Below are positions 36,839-50,903 of a stretch of 64,000 bases of DNA, one piece after another. The DNA is from Cyathus striatus. Its lineage: Eukaryota; Basidiomycota; Agaricomycetes; Agaricales; Nidulariaceae. The first letter of the stretch is position 1; each line of letters begins with the position of its first letter. The position numbers and the translations under genes are program-made. The DNA is taken from NCBI GenBank assembly GCA_025738555.1, contig JAOVFP010000006.1:1612001-1676000 (forward strand). The letters are read 5' to 3'. The notes beneath the pieces were generated by a model, which saw nothing but the letters and a program-made list of their open reading frames with translations, was not told where the DNA came from and did not search any database.

Positions 36839-39800
36839 TCAGTCATCAGTCAAAATGCCCTTGACGCCACCACTCTGCGTTCTTCCTCCATCTCTTGCAC
36901 GAGCAGTGTGCATTCGATGTGTCGGATCTTTATTGTTGGATATAGAATTTGTTCTTGAGCGTTCTTGAGGGGTTGCAGAAGGGTCATCGGCAGGTGTAAC
37001 TGGAAAGGATAGTGTTCTTGGCTTGGTGGAGAGGGTATGCGAACCATAGGTACCGGCACTGGAACTTGTTTCTTGGTCTTTTTGCCCTTCTTCGAGGAAC
37101 TTGACTTTCTTTGTTTTAATGGTGGAGCGACGACAGGCCCGGAAGGTTGTTGGGAAGATGCAAACGATGTGCCGGTATGGGTAGAGCTGTAAGGCGCACC
37201 GGGAGTAGGCGTAAGCATAGATGGTGTTGGAACTGAGGGATCAACCCAGTCGTCCTCAATATCGTCGTTGAAATCCTCATCTTCCTGGTTGAATTCTAAT
37301 TCCTTGTCCTTGCCGTCTTTCTCAGTCTTTGGTACTTGGACAATGGCAAACTTTGAGTTGGGACCGGGTGTAACAGGGTCGACAGGATCTTCCTCCGTGT
37401 CGATTTCTTCACTCTTGCTTCGCTCACTTCTTTCATGGTGGCTTGATTCAGAAGGAGAACCAGAATGGGACCGAGTATCGAAGAATTGTTCCCCTGAATC
37501 TTCATCTTCGCCCATATCCACGTCAAGCTCGTCAGACATCGACTCGAGGCCAACATCGTCATCATCAAAGCCGTTTGTCCAGTTTGGTGGCTCATCTTGC
37601 ACAGAGAACATAGTTCGAGGCAGCTGAAGTACAGCCATCAGTATCCCAATAAGTTGGGCATCTAAAACAATTCTTTGAACTTACCTCTCCTACTCTTCTC
37701 CTAAAGTCCCACCAGTCTATTTCATCACGGCAAAGGAACCCAATCAACATGCTTGGGTCAAGCCCACTCATGGGCATCTTTCTCACACGTTCACAATGAA
37801 ACGTCCTAAGCTCCGCCGCACTGTAAGCGGTAACATAATGCTCTTGTACTGGGTCCAATCCATTTCCAACAATGCCCAGCTCGCGATAGTCCATCTCTGA
37901 AGTACCGGGAGACCCAGGCTGGCTAGAAGAATTCCAGCGCCCATAACCGTGCTGGTGAGATAATGCTGCAGAACGGGAATGAGAACATGTAGACGCTGCA
38001 TATGAAGCAGATGAATCAGTGGATGATGTTGAGAACTGTTGTTGAAGGGGCGAAGGGGAAATCGGTGCATGATAGGAAAATGTTGAAGAGCCCGTGCGAG
38101 TTGATGATGGAGAAGTGGGAGCGCGATGATGATAAGATGTACTCGCTGATCGTTGCTTGCGGTTACGGATGCTCGTACCATCATGATCCGAGTCGGGGGA
38201 CATCTCTTGTTCGTTTTTGTTGAGCACAGGTGGAGGTCGAAGCGGGATGGCAGGACGGGCTTGATGTGGGTCGAGGTAGAAAAGATTGTCAGCTTGTGAC
38301 CCCATAAAATAGTAAGAAGAAGAAGGGCGACCACCAGCTATACCGACAGACTGAGGAAAGGTATACAATTGCTACAGACACCCATGTCAGTCATAACAAA
38401 GAACACTTAAATGATAGAGAACCAACCTTAATAGTATCATAATAAACAGGATTAACACCGTCAAGTCCAAGCCTAATTCCCAATAAGAGCAATACAGGCC
38501 GATCACCCCACTTTGAATGTTTCTTTGGTGAACGATTTCCGAAGTCACCATGAGAAGCAGCAAACACATCAGATTGGTACAGCGCTCCATCGTTAGCCAC
38601 TGACACACCCAGACCACACTCGGGGAATGCATTTACTAGAGTCCTATAGAAAGTAATAAGAATCACTACTCTGGAAAAGCATGTCAAGAAAACTCGCCTA
38701 ATGGCACCGGCGGCGGTGCTAGGACCGAACCACTGTCCAACGTCTATCCCAAGGTCCTTCCCTGCCAACGCCATTCGGTGGACACTGAATGGCGCATCGG
38801 GGCTAGGCGTGTCCAAAAACCAGGTTAAAATCTGAACGTAGGTCGCATAGTCTGCCGTATGCAACGGATGTGGCGGACGGCGCCAGTCTAGAAGGGAGAA
38901 AATAGACAGTCAACATCCAGTAGAAAGGAATCTAGCAACTAAAAATCAAACTCACCTCGTCCTAGATGCTGAAATATTAATGCATTGGCCAGCAGACTTT
39001 GCCCCGTACGCAGCATGCACCCCCATCCCGAATCTGAACTCCATGTCTTCTCGCCACCCCAGCCCCAAGCCCTCTTCACCGTCGTAGGACTCCCCACAGC
39101 CACATCGCTTGACACCGTTGAATTCGAACTGCTCCCTACCCTACCTCCTGTACTAACTACGCAAGGTAAGTCAGCCAGCCTCCCATCCTTAATCGGAGTA
39201 CCGAAGTGCGACCGGTAGGTCAACCACACCCGACTCGTAAAATCCGCATAAAAGATCGGAGGCCAGTTTGCACTGGGGTCTTTTTCTTTCAGAGGTTTTT
39301 CTTTTTCTTTAAAATGCGACGAGTTCACCGAGTGTCTTGAACTTCCCATTGAGGAACTTAAAGAGGTCGATAATGGGTGCGCAGTATGTTCCATTGAAGA
39401 TGTAGACACACGGAACGAACTCGGGGGAGGCGATGTCGACGGAGAAGATCTACTTCCAGGCCCTACGGAGGACGATAGTCCTTTCCCGTGACCATGTTGT
39501 GACCCCTTCCCTCCAACTGCGGCATCTTCCTCTTGTGACGGTTCCCATCCAGAATGCAAAACGCCCAAAAGCCAAATAGGCTCAGTGGATTTATCAGGCA
39601 ATGCGTCCGAATCCAGCAAATACCTCATTGCCTTGTCCAAATGGCCCTTTCCGTGCTTCGCAGCTGCCAATAGAGGATTCGCCCTCTTCGTCGGCGTCTC
39701 GGCAACAGGGCCTTGGCTGAGCTGTGGTGGCCTCGCGGTGCCGTGGTGTTGCGCGAGGATCGTTGGTAAGGAAAGGTCGGTGCTGGAAGCTGAGAACGCA

Positions 39801-40471
39801 TGCGAGAACCATCCACTCAGTCGAGTCGGTAGGTCACCTATCTTCGATGTACTGTTTGAATTAGAAGGAAAGAGCGAAACACCTGGTGGAGAGGACGCTG
39901 AGCTGGCTAATGCAGAAAGGGGACGTTCAGAACGCGTACGAGTCCTGGGAGTCTGCGAAGAATGTGACAAACGCGTCGGAGGCTCAACAATAATTGGAGG
40001 ATCTGAAATATCAGTCCCAGTAGGTGATGTCGGTGTTGAGCTCATATTTGACGCACTGCTCGTCGAATAACTCGTAGTCGAATTCGAGTGTGAGTGAGAT
40101 TGAGCCCCTGAAGCACCACTATCGCTTGAGCCCCGCCTTTCTCTATCGTTCTCTGCATCGTATTTTCCACGATCACCACGCAAGCCGAGAAATTTGCTAC
40201 CCTTTTTCTTGTTCCCTCCGAACTGTGAGCCTGGTACAGGTGTACTCATTGCACTCAAGTCTGGACTCGTGCGCTCTCCCCTACCATCCTTGCCTCCACT
40301 ACCACTTGAACCTAAGCTGCTAGTACTCCCCGCGGGGTCGACGCCAACACTTTTCGAGCGATCTCTAGTAGATTTATTCTGTAGAAATTTCGGTAGTTTG
40401 CTGGTTGTTGGAGAGGAAGCGGAGGGGGAATGCCGTGATGAGCCGTGTTTTGACGAAGAACCACTAGACAT
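36839..40471 (-). CDS. ATG4: Autophagy cysteine protease Atg4, long Ser-rich form
   Basis: Cleaves Atg8 before and after lipidation. A Ser-rich N-terminal region of about 390 residues ([20 protein letters not shown]...) precedes the peptidase C54 domain: [20 protein letters not shown], then [20 protein letters not shown] with the catalytic Cys. After introns come [52 protein letters not shown] and LDPHQARP with Asp and His. A Ser/His-rich insertion of over 100 residues separates DPHQARP from the next core segment ([31 protein letters not shown]). The acidic tail shifts frame near 37005; the alternative frame ends with [20 protein letters not shown], which looks like the genuine terminus. That suggests one missing base. 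Start at 40471. Confidence 0.92.
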
Positions 40472-42896
40472 GACAGCGCAAGTGAGCTATTTGTTGGTCG
40501 TATAGTAATGATGTTAATTGTGAGATATAATGAGAATGGCAACCAGATTGGGGCAAACTACTTTGCTTGCGGTTGAGGTAATGAGTAATTGTAAATGAAA
40601 TTGATGGCGTTGAACGTGAATGGAATTGCTGTTGGAATAGTCAGCACCCAGAAACAATGGCGATAAGGAAGGAGGAAAGCACCTATTCGTTACAGGGGCG
40701 TGAGAGGTGCTAAACGTATACAGGCAGCGTTGAGAAGAAGCTATGGTAGTGTGTGTGTGTGTGCGTGAAGGTGATTGTGTGCTTGAATAGATAGCTCGAG
40801 TCGGAGGAAAGGATCGAGGGCGCGGCTGTGTTGGGGCAGACAGGAATGCGGTGATAACAGAAAGAAAAAGAAAACTAGATGTCAAGAAATAAGTCAAGGT
40901 CAACGAAAAAGAGACCTGTATCCAAAGCGAAAATGGATCGTTTTGTGGGTGGACACTGCAAGATGAAACACGGAATGAGGTCAGTAGGAGTAGTGATAGC
41001 GTAATCAGAAAGAGAGCAAAGCGAAGGAATGACCGTGGACAGCAATCGTCCGCGAGGGAGAAGAGGGGACACGATGAAGATGGAACCTCGGTAGCGCAGT
41101 CAAGGACAACGTCGCACGGCTAACGTGCCAGTCAGGTGAGTGTAACAGGTAACGACTACAGGGAGTCAACATAACGCGCGAGTTCCTGACATGCCGCAAT
41201 GAATGGTATGTATAGAATGGTTGACAGGCGACTGGTCCGAGAAAGCATCATCCCACAGTTCTATTGTGACGAAAAAGTTATTCGAGGCGACAGAACGCCT
41301 TCTCTTTCTGCTTCTGCTGTCTAAATTCGTTCTGGCCTGTTCGCCAGTATTTTCAGCTTCCAAGTAGGGAAGATGGGACGCCATCTATGAAGGCATCTCG
41401 GGAGCGGGAAGGGCAGGCGTCACCTGGCCTGATGAAATGAAAAACAAGCGCCTACCTGGAATATGAAATACACGGAGGAAATGGATGGAAAAGTGATAGA
41501 GGGAGGTGGGGGTGAGAGATTGAGATCGTGGTGTCGTGACGTCCCCTTTTCTGGGAATAAGAAGGGCGTGGTGGAGGTGTGGTTGTTGGGGGTGTCCGAA
41601 TTAGAACTTGGATAAGGATACAGATAGACTGGGGAGGAGAGAAATCATTTGTAGGAGCGGCGAGGGCGATATGGGAAGACAGCGACTTACGGCATCCGTC
41701 TCTGGATCAAAGAAAGACAGGAAAGGAAGAGGAAGAGGAAGTTGAGAGGAAGACAGAGGAAAAGTAGAGGAAGAGGGAAAGGAAGAAGACAAAAGCAGAG
41801 GAAGGTGAGTTTGACTGTGCTGAGACTCAGAGAGAAGATGAGATAATGGGCAGCTGAGGAAGGATGTGAGTAGGTCGTAGGAGGCTACGGGCACTGGCAG
41901 GAGCAAAGCAGAGCAGGGCTCGTTCGTTTCGGTCGCCGCCCGGATAGATTTAATTTGTTTCTTATTAATAAAAGCCCTCCACGTTTTGTCTCCCCCACCA
42001 CCTCTTCTTCCCTTCGTCCTAGCTATCTCTGTCTCCATCCCCGACGCTACACCACCACCAACACCAGTGGAGCTTAGCTTGATCCTCCGTCTTCTCTTCC
42101 TCCTCAATCACCCACGTTTTACCCCAGCCAGAAGTTATCTTCAACCCGACTCTTTTTATTGTCCACAGCACCTGTCATCCTTCCTCTCCGCTGAGTTTAT
42201 GTTCCTTGCTCATAGGATCACCCGCTACATAGCGAACCGTCTCCGAACCAACTCACCCAGCCCTCCATCAGCTATCCTGCAATCCTACAATCCTACGAAA
42301 TCCTACCATAAAATCAAATCCCTTCGATCTCTCCAATGACAGCATATATTTCTGATTCTTCCGAACACCCGCATCCTAAAAATACCCTTTTAACCAGCAA
42401 CTCTCCCAGCGCGCCTCCTCATGCTTTCTCTTATCTCCTATAATTATGCCTCTTTCTTTCCCAGTGGCGCCCTTATTATCTCAGCGTTATCCCCTCTTCT
42501 CCTTAAGTCACTTTCACAGCACCATTTCGCTTGTACTATGTAGGTCCTCATTCTCAGCTCTTCCATCCTTCATCATCGGCGGCGCTACTCTCTGACCTAT
42601 TGATACAACCGTGCCTCATGTACATATTTTGCATTCTTGTTCCCTGTACGCCGAGCCAGCTAGTAACGTTGCAACGCGTCATTGATAAGATTGACTCACT
42701 ACAAATATTGCTCAGATGCTCTGTAATAATAATTTCAGTCGATACTTACCTTTCAATCATAATGTTTTGAAGCTCTAATTAATATTTTAAATTTAAATTT
42801 ACATAAAGTTCCTCACGTGACACGCGTATATAGCCATCGCTTCCTGAATCCTGACACGACCCATCCACATTCTTCTCGCCTCTATATACCTACACC
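40472..42896. other. Large intergenic region with purine and pyrimidine tracts
   Basis: 2.4 kb between the ATG4 and POL1 starts, so it holds both promoters. Purine-rich runs (about 41620-41810) give long but meaningless frames on both strands. A (GT)n run lies near 40747-40762. No conserved protein recognised. Confidence 0.5.
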
Positions 42897-45800
42897 ATGT
42901 CTGAACGTTCGAGACGCGAGACGCGAGACAAACTCTCTAAACTAGCAGAGTACAAAAGAGCCAGAGAAGGTGGAAAACGTATTTTAAAGGCAAATAACGC
43001 GTCCTTGCCTTCATAAAGCGCGTCTGAATGTACTCTTTCTCTAGGAAAATGATGACACGATATATGACGAAGTGACGGAAGAAGAGTACAAGACTATTGT
43101 AAGGGGTCGATTGCAGAAGGATGACTTGTTGTTGATGATGGCGCTGAAGGGTATATGGACAATGGGATGGACGACTGGATGGGAGGGGACGAAGAAGAGG
43201 AATATAACTCGGAAGAAGAAGTTGATAGAAAGAAAAAGAGTGCGTTTCACACTAGTTACAAAATGCTCCGTTTATGCTGAATATTTATCTCTTAGGCAAG
43301 AAGAAAACCAAGGTTGAGCCAACAAAGAGCAGGGCGAAGCCCAAGGCTCCGCCCCCGTTTATGCAGCCCCTACAATAAGCGCCTACCGTCCTCAAGTTTC
43401 CGCTCAACAGGAAGAGGATTTTATGTCCTCCATCCTTGGAACACTTGATACAGCACCCCCGGAGCCTGTCAGATCCACCAAATCACGAAAACGAAAGCCA
43501 TCGCCTTCGTACGACAGCGATGGCTCGTCTCCCCTCCGCACAGATCACAAAAGCATTCGCAGAACGCCTTCTTACGGAGATATGTCATCGGATGGTCCAG
43601 CCGAAGACTTCTCGATTCTCCCGAGCGATGACTTCTATAGCCCAAGGAAGAAAACGCGCGTCGAAGGTAGCGACGGGGCCATGACGCCTGCTGTGGAAAG
43701 ATTTGCATCTCTTGATGTTCATAGTTCTGAAGGATATGATTCTACAGGTGATATATCGTTCGACGATGTCGATATGGATGCTTTTATGGATCTTGACGAG
43801 GACGACATGGACGTTAAGCCGGTTGTGAAGCATGAACCTGTTGCATCAAAATACCCGCAATACCAGCTGTTTCAGCAAAGAAGGAAGAAGATTCCAAACC
43901 TTCCTGGCTCTCTGAGTATGACTCGTTGACCGTTGCCACAGAAGATACTCTCGGTCCTCTTAATGCCACCTCTTCTAGCAACACTTCCAACGGTCAAAAT
44001 ATTTCTGCTCTAGAACCCGATGGGTCGCTGCGTTTCTTCTGGCTTGATTATTTGGAACTTGACGGTCGGGTTTTCTTTACCGGAAAACTCAAGGAGAAGG
44101 TGACGGGGAATTGGACCTCGTGTTGCGTCACTGTTGAGGGAATAGAACGTAACCTCTTCATTTTACCTCGCGAGAGGAAGGTAGAGCAAGATGAAGACGG
44201 AGAGATGCACGAGACGGACCTTATTCCCGATAAGGAGGACATTGAGGAAGATTTCGAGATGATTCGCAAACAAATTGGAATCAAGAGCTGGCGTTCAAAG
44301 TGGGTGAAAAGGAAGTACGCATTTGGAGAGAAGGACGTTCCAAGAGAAGAAAGAGATTGGTTGAAAGTTGTGTATGGGTTCAATCGTTCGTATTGCTCTT
44401 TTCCGAGCTTGCTCGTGATTCTGATAAATCATTTATAGAGCCTCAGGTCCCTTCGAACGCTTGCAGTCCAACTATTTCACAGGTTTTCGGCACCAGTACA
44501 AGTGCATTTGAACTGCTTGTTCTAAAGCGCAAGATCATGGGACCCTGCTGGTTGCAGATAAAAAACCCGCTGGTTGATAATAAGGCGTAAGTGCGCATCT
44601 TCTCGTATAACTAACAAGTCTCACACATCGTGTTCAGGTGTCCTGGTGCAAGTTCGAGGCCACTGTGTCTGACCCGAAAGATATCAACCCCTTCGCTGAG
44701 ACTGATCCCGACGCCCCCAAGGACGTTCCGCCCCTGACAATCATGAGCCTAAGTGTCCGCACAATTGTAAACCATCAAGAAAACAAACGAGAAGTCGTTT
44801 GCACTACGTCCAGAATATGGCACAACAGTGCGTTTGGCATCTAACCATTGTACAACTTTTATGTTAATGTCTCTCTAGTGCAAATTGACGACCCTACTCC
44901 TCCGGAACGGCTTCCTTGCACAGTGCAGACCTTTGTCCGGCCTTTGGATCGGTTTCCATCTAATTTTGAAAATAGAGCCAAGGCGAATGGCAAAAGCTTC
45001 ATCTCTCCTATGAAGAACGAGCGCATGTTACTCAACAGTCTCTTGAGTCAGTTTTATGGCAAATCTTCTTTGCTCGTCAGCTCACTCTATCTCCGAACCT
45101 AGTGACCATATATAAAGCAGACCCGGATGTCATTGTTGGCCATGACTTCCTCGGAGTATCACTTGACGTATTGCTCCATCGTATGCGAGACTTGAAAGCA
45201 GATCATTGGTCTCGCCTCGGTCGCTTCAGACGTGCAAAATGGCCCAATATTGGTAGACAAGGCACAAATATCAAATTCCTTAATGGTCGCATGCTTTGTG
45301 ATCTTGCTAGCGATGGTGCAAAGGTGGGTTCATATACATATCGCGATTTGAAGCTTCCTGATTATTTTCCATAGAGTATGATTGCGTCGACAACTTGGTC
45401 CCTAACTGAGATGTGCAAGACTCATTTGAACAGTGAACGCCAGGATATCGATCCTGACGATACTGCTAGTTATCTTGACGGCAGTGTTGGCTCACCGGAG
45501 AGGATGCTAACATTCGTGCGTCACTGCGAGCTAGATGCACATTACCAGATGGCGATTGCAGCGAAAGTGCAAATCCTTCCTCTCACAAAACAGTTGACAA
45601 ATCTTGCCGGGAACTCCTGGTAAGCTCTTAGAATTATGCCACAAAAGCATATCTAAACCGCTTGCATAGGAACAAGACCCTTAATGGAGGTCGTGCTGAG
45701 CGTAATGAATACATTTTGCTTCATGAGTTTCATCGCCTGAAGTACATATGTCCTGACAAGACATGGGGAAAGAAGGCCGTTAAAGAATCCCCAGAGGAAG

Positions 45801-48181
45801 AAGGGGAAGGTACGAAGACGACCAAGGGTAAACGCGATAAATACAAAGGTGGTCTCGTTTTTGAACCGAAGAGAGGACTATGGGACAAGTACATTCTTGT
45901 TATGGACTTCAACTCATTGTACCCCAGTATTATCCAAGAATTCAACATCGATTTCACCACAGTCGAATCCATGGAAGACGATCAGGTAAATCTAACCTTT
46001 GCTTCAATCCTCGCTGTAGCTTACTAGCAACTTTAGAATGGCGAAGAGCAAATACCTGAACCACCACCATCGAATACACCTCAGGGAGTCCTTCCAAGGC
46101 TTATCGCGACGCTTGTGAATAGACGACGACAAGTCAAGTCATTGATGAAGGATAAATCAATCCCTCATGCCAAGCTGCTTCAAGTGGGTTACTTTATGCG
46201 AAATTATTTCTACGATTCTGATAATCAATCTTCTTAGTATGATATTAAACAGCAGGCTTTGAAATTGACTGCGAATAGTATGTATGGATGTCTTGGATTT
46301 GAATACTCAAGGTTTTATGCACGGCCGCTTGCTGCCTTGACAACATTCAAGGGACGAGAAATACTAACCCATACGAGAGAGCTAGCAGAGAGTCTCAACC
46401 TAGACGTAAGTTTAATAACAACGGGGGCCAATACTTGACCAAACTGATTGTTCTCCCTAGGTTGTATACGGTGATACAGATTCCGTTTTCGTCAATTCTG
46501 GGGTTACAGAACTGTCAGAAGCTCTCAAAATATCCGCTATATTCAAAAAAGCGGTTAACGACTGCTATAAGCTTCTGGAGATAGATCTCGACGGCATCTT
46601 CCAACGCCTTTTACTATTGCAAAAGAAGAAATATGCCGCGATCAAAGTCGAAGACGGCGGAAGGACTGTGACTGAAGTCAAGGGTCTGGATATGAAGCGT
46701 CGTGAATACTGCGCATTATCCAAAAATGTATCACAGTACGTTTGTCATTGCCGAGGCTTCCGAGCTAGTAATAAACATGTGGTATAGATACGTACTAGAG
46801 CAGATCTTATCAGGGGAAGCTACGGAAATTGTCGTCGAGAACATTCACGAGTACCTCTCAACTGTAGGCGAGAACGTTCGTACTGGGAAAACCAAACTTG
46901 ATGATTTTATCATTCACAAGGTTAGATTTGAACGGGCGTATCTTCTACCTTGATATTCACTCGTGCTGTAGCGACTAGGAAAGAACCCGGAAGATTACCC
47001 AGATGCCAAATCTCAACCTCATGTACAAGTGGCGTTAAGAATGAAAGCAAAAGGTGGTGCAGCTCGTTCAGGAGATGTCATTCCCTACATATTCTGTCGC
47101 GCCGAGGGAGAAGAGAGCGCGAAGACTGCTCAAGCTGATCGTGCCAAGCACCCTGATGAAATCCGCAAGACTGGGTCAGAATTGAAAATAGGTAAGTTAG
47201 TCCTATCATCTACAGAACAATGACACTGAAATCCAGACGTAGACTACGAGCATTATCTCTCTCAGCAAGTGCTGCCCCCAATTGAACGACTGTGTGAACC
47301 CATCGAAGGAACGGATCGAACACGACTAGCAGAATGTCTTGGTTTGTCTTCCATCTTGACATGCCTGTGCTGGGCTAATCTTCTATAGGGCTGGATCCAA
47401 TGCGCTTCCGAAGCTCTGCGGCTAGCAACTCTGAAGAAAGAGCGTTCGCGTCGCTCGATTCGCAGATGTCGGATACGGAGCGCTTCAAGGATGCCGTTCC
47501 CTTTTTCGTTCGATGTCGACACTGTCGGGGGCAGATGTCATTCGCACCGCTACATGAGGCTGATGTACGTAGTTATGTGTTCCCAGGTGCTCAGCGGTTG
47601 ATTTCCCTCCAGCCGCCCATCTTACAACCATCCGGATCTGCATGTCCATCCTGCCAAAAGTCGATTACGGTTGGCAGTCTGCTAATGCAACTTGAGACAC
47701 AAATCCGTGAATGCATCTCAAGGTACTATGAGGGATGGACGGTGTGCGATGACACTACATGTGGAAATAGAACACGTATGATGGGTGTTTATGGACGAAG
47801 ATGCGTGAGGCAAGGATGTCAGAGTACTGTCACATTTGAGGTACGTCACTTAATCTGTCGGTCGATTTCCATATAATTAATTATAAATGCTTAGTACTCG
47901 GATGTTGACTTGTATAATCAACTGAGATACTTTGCTTACCTTTTCGATGGAGAAAAGGCGATAAAGTCTGCCAAAGGGTCTACTCAAATAGGTATATTTC
48001 TACGCTTCTCGAAGGAGATGCAAATGAATTTGCTAATGAGTATGCAGATACCATAACGTCCATAGTAGGACACAATAGGACACTTCTCAACACACTGGGT
48101 GAGTGCGTAGAGGATTACCTTGACCGGTGCGGACGTCGTTGGGTGGATCTTGGTGCTATATTCTCTGTTATGAAGCTATGA
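42897..48181 (+). CDS. POL1: DNA polymerase alpha catalytic subunit
   Basis: The family B replicative polymerase partnered with primase. The N-terminus [20 protein letters not shown] and [20 protein letters not shown] is the typical Pol alpha start. Exonuclease-like and palm motifs follow: [33 protein letters not shown] (region II), [18 protein letters not shown] (region III), [11 protein letters not shown] (region I). The C-terminal zinc modules are at CRHCRGQM...CPSCQKS and [10 protein letters not shown]...CVRQGC. It ends GAIFSVMKL. About fifteen introns; the first (42990-43044) has a GC donor. The N-terminal third has four one-base frame breaks: near 43126 ([17 protein letters not shown]), 43354 (KAPPP/VYAAP), 43849 ([11 protein letters not shown]) and 44585 (a splice donor one base short). 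The catalytic half is clean. As the gene is essential, these look like base-call errors, unless a second copy exists. Confidence 0.95.
42990..43044 (+). other. GC-AG intron in POL1
   Basis: AAAG|GCAAAT...CTCTAG|GAAAAT gives [13 protein letters not shown] in frame. No GT donor nearby does so. It is also 55 nt long. Confidence 0.75.
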
Positions 48182-48368
48182 GGGGTGAATATGGACATTG
48201 TTAATGATGCTGTAAATGATATGATAAATGTAATGTAGGATAAGTAGTAATAACTTATAGACTGTGTCTGTGACAGATGTGTTACGCGACGCGTCAAAGG
48301 ATTCGCACGGTTTTGGCGTTTACAGGAGGACGTGTCTTTCATGAACAACTAGAATTAACTTACTTATA

Positions 48369-49398
48369 ATGCCAGGCCCACGCAATGCAAAGAAGAAACG
48401 AAAGACCGAGCTCAAATATAAACAGAAGAAAAACACCAACAATCCGTCTTCCTCCTCTTCAAATCCCCCAGCACCTCAACAAGCTTCTACTCTTCCTGTA
48501 GCACCTCCTCGCCGTCCCCACCACCCTTGACTCCGCCGCCAACCACGGTCCTCTCGCAAACCATCAAAGACCTCGAATCCTACACCCTTGCCTCGCATCC
48601 AGACTCGGTATACAATGATATACGCGCCTGTCGAGCTGAAATTGAACAAATTATGCTTAAGCCACCATTCATCCACGATCCTGGAAATGGTCCCCGTGTC
48701 CGAGATGCCCGTGCTTTTCTGGAATCTGAATTCTTTGCTCAAAGACCTGCTTTAGACGTAAGTGTCTATATATGTGTGTGCGTCCTGCCATAACTCTGGA
48801 CTTAATGTATGACCTGCAGGATCCCCTCTGTGCAGAGTTCGCGCAAGAAGAAGTCCTCCAAATGCTTCTGACTGTGCTGCCAGAAGAAGCAGCCATTATA
48901 CTATGGTATAACAAGTCCCGCTTGACTTCGCGCGTTTGCCCCGTCTGTCAGAGGCTCTACAGATTAGGGGACGTGCTTCCAGACCATACGACTGAGTCTG
49001 ATTCGGAAACTGAGTCTGAATCAGACTACCACCCTCATGCTGAAAAACGGAGGGCGTCACCACAATTAGAGAGAGAGCAGGAGCTCAGTGGAATATGTAT
49101 GTTTTACTCTTCTTTATCCATGTCCCTGTTCATCGCGTATAACACAGGTTCCCCGATATGCTTTATTCTCGCATCCTTCTCCCATTCTAACGCAATCAAA
49201 TCTGCCTGGGGCCGAACCGCGGACGAAATGGATGACGAGACTTGGGATCTGCTCAACTCTCCACGACGTGACACGAATTTAGGAAAAGTTAGTCATGCGT
49301 TGAGTATGCTAGTAAAGATGACGAGGCTGCATGATTTGGGGCTGGCACAATTGTGTCTCGGGGAAGACGTGGAAGAACTGGAGGACGTTAGGGAGTGA
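48369..49398 (+). CDS. Unrecognised protein with Lys-rich N-terminus and CPVC motif
   Basis: The start at 48369 (MPGPRNAKKKRKTELKYKQK) is a basic, possibly nuclear-targeting N-terminus, followed by a Ser/Pro-rich linker. The main part (TIKDLESYTLASHPDSVYND, IRACRAEIEQIMLKPPF, then RARAFLE-like acidic helices) carries SRVCPVCQRLYRLGDVLPDH, a single CxxC pair. It continues through an acidic Ser/Glu patch to LHDLGLAQLCLGEDVEELED. Introns at about 48758-48819 and 49097-49148 join in frame. The linker changes frame between PVAPPRRPH and SPPPLTPPPTTVLSQ (about 48500-48520). That means one missing base in a C-rich run, or an unrecognised short intron. I do not know the family. It is 187 bp downstream of POL1 on the same strand. 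Confidence 0.65.
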
Positions 49399-49705
49399 GC
49401 ACTTTGTTTTCTCTAACTATCCTTTTGCACCTCATGCATACCATCACGGACTAATCTGTATACCATAAAACGCTTCGGAAGCTCTCGCATGTAACATATT
49501 ACTATTTTATTAACAGGAATATTTGGGGTTTAATAGGATTTTCCTTTGCTAATTACTGCAGCTAACTAAATACTTGGTATAAGTTTTCATGCAGGAATAT
49601 TTATAGATGCCAAGTAGATCAGAACAGTTGAATAAATAAGCAAAGGAGTGTTGCGATGTCGAATGTAATTAATAAAATGATACTAGTACACTACATATAA
49701 TAATC
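49399..49705. terminator. Convergent 3' region
   Basis: AT-rich 307 bp between two converging genes. No gene seen. Confidence 0.35.
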
Positions 49706-50811
<1,106 letters not shown>

Positions 50812-50903
50812 ATTGAGCGATGCGGAGCTCTCGAATGGATTCATCAAGGGCGAACGGAAACCACGGCACTTGATCAATCCTGTCGGCGTGACGTGTCAGC
50901 TCG

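Noticed and set aside
39585..40070. 161-codon plus-strand frame
   Set aside because: Antisense to the Ser-rich ATG4 first exon; composition explains the open frame.
41601..42107. 168-codon minus-strand frame upstream of ATG4
   Set aside because: Created by the purine/pyrimidine-rich tract; low complexity, no homology.
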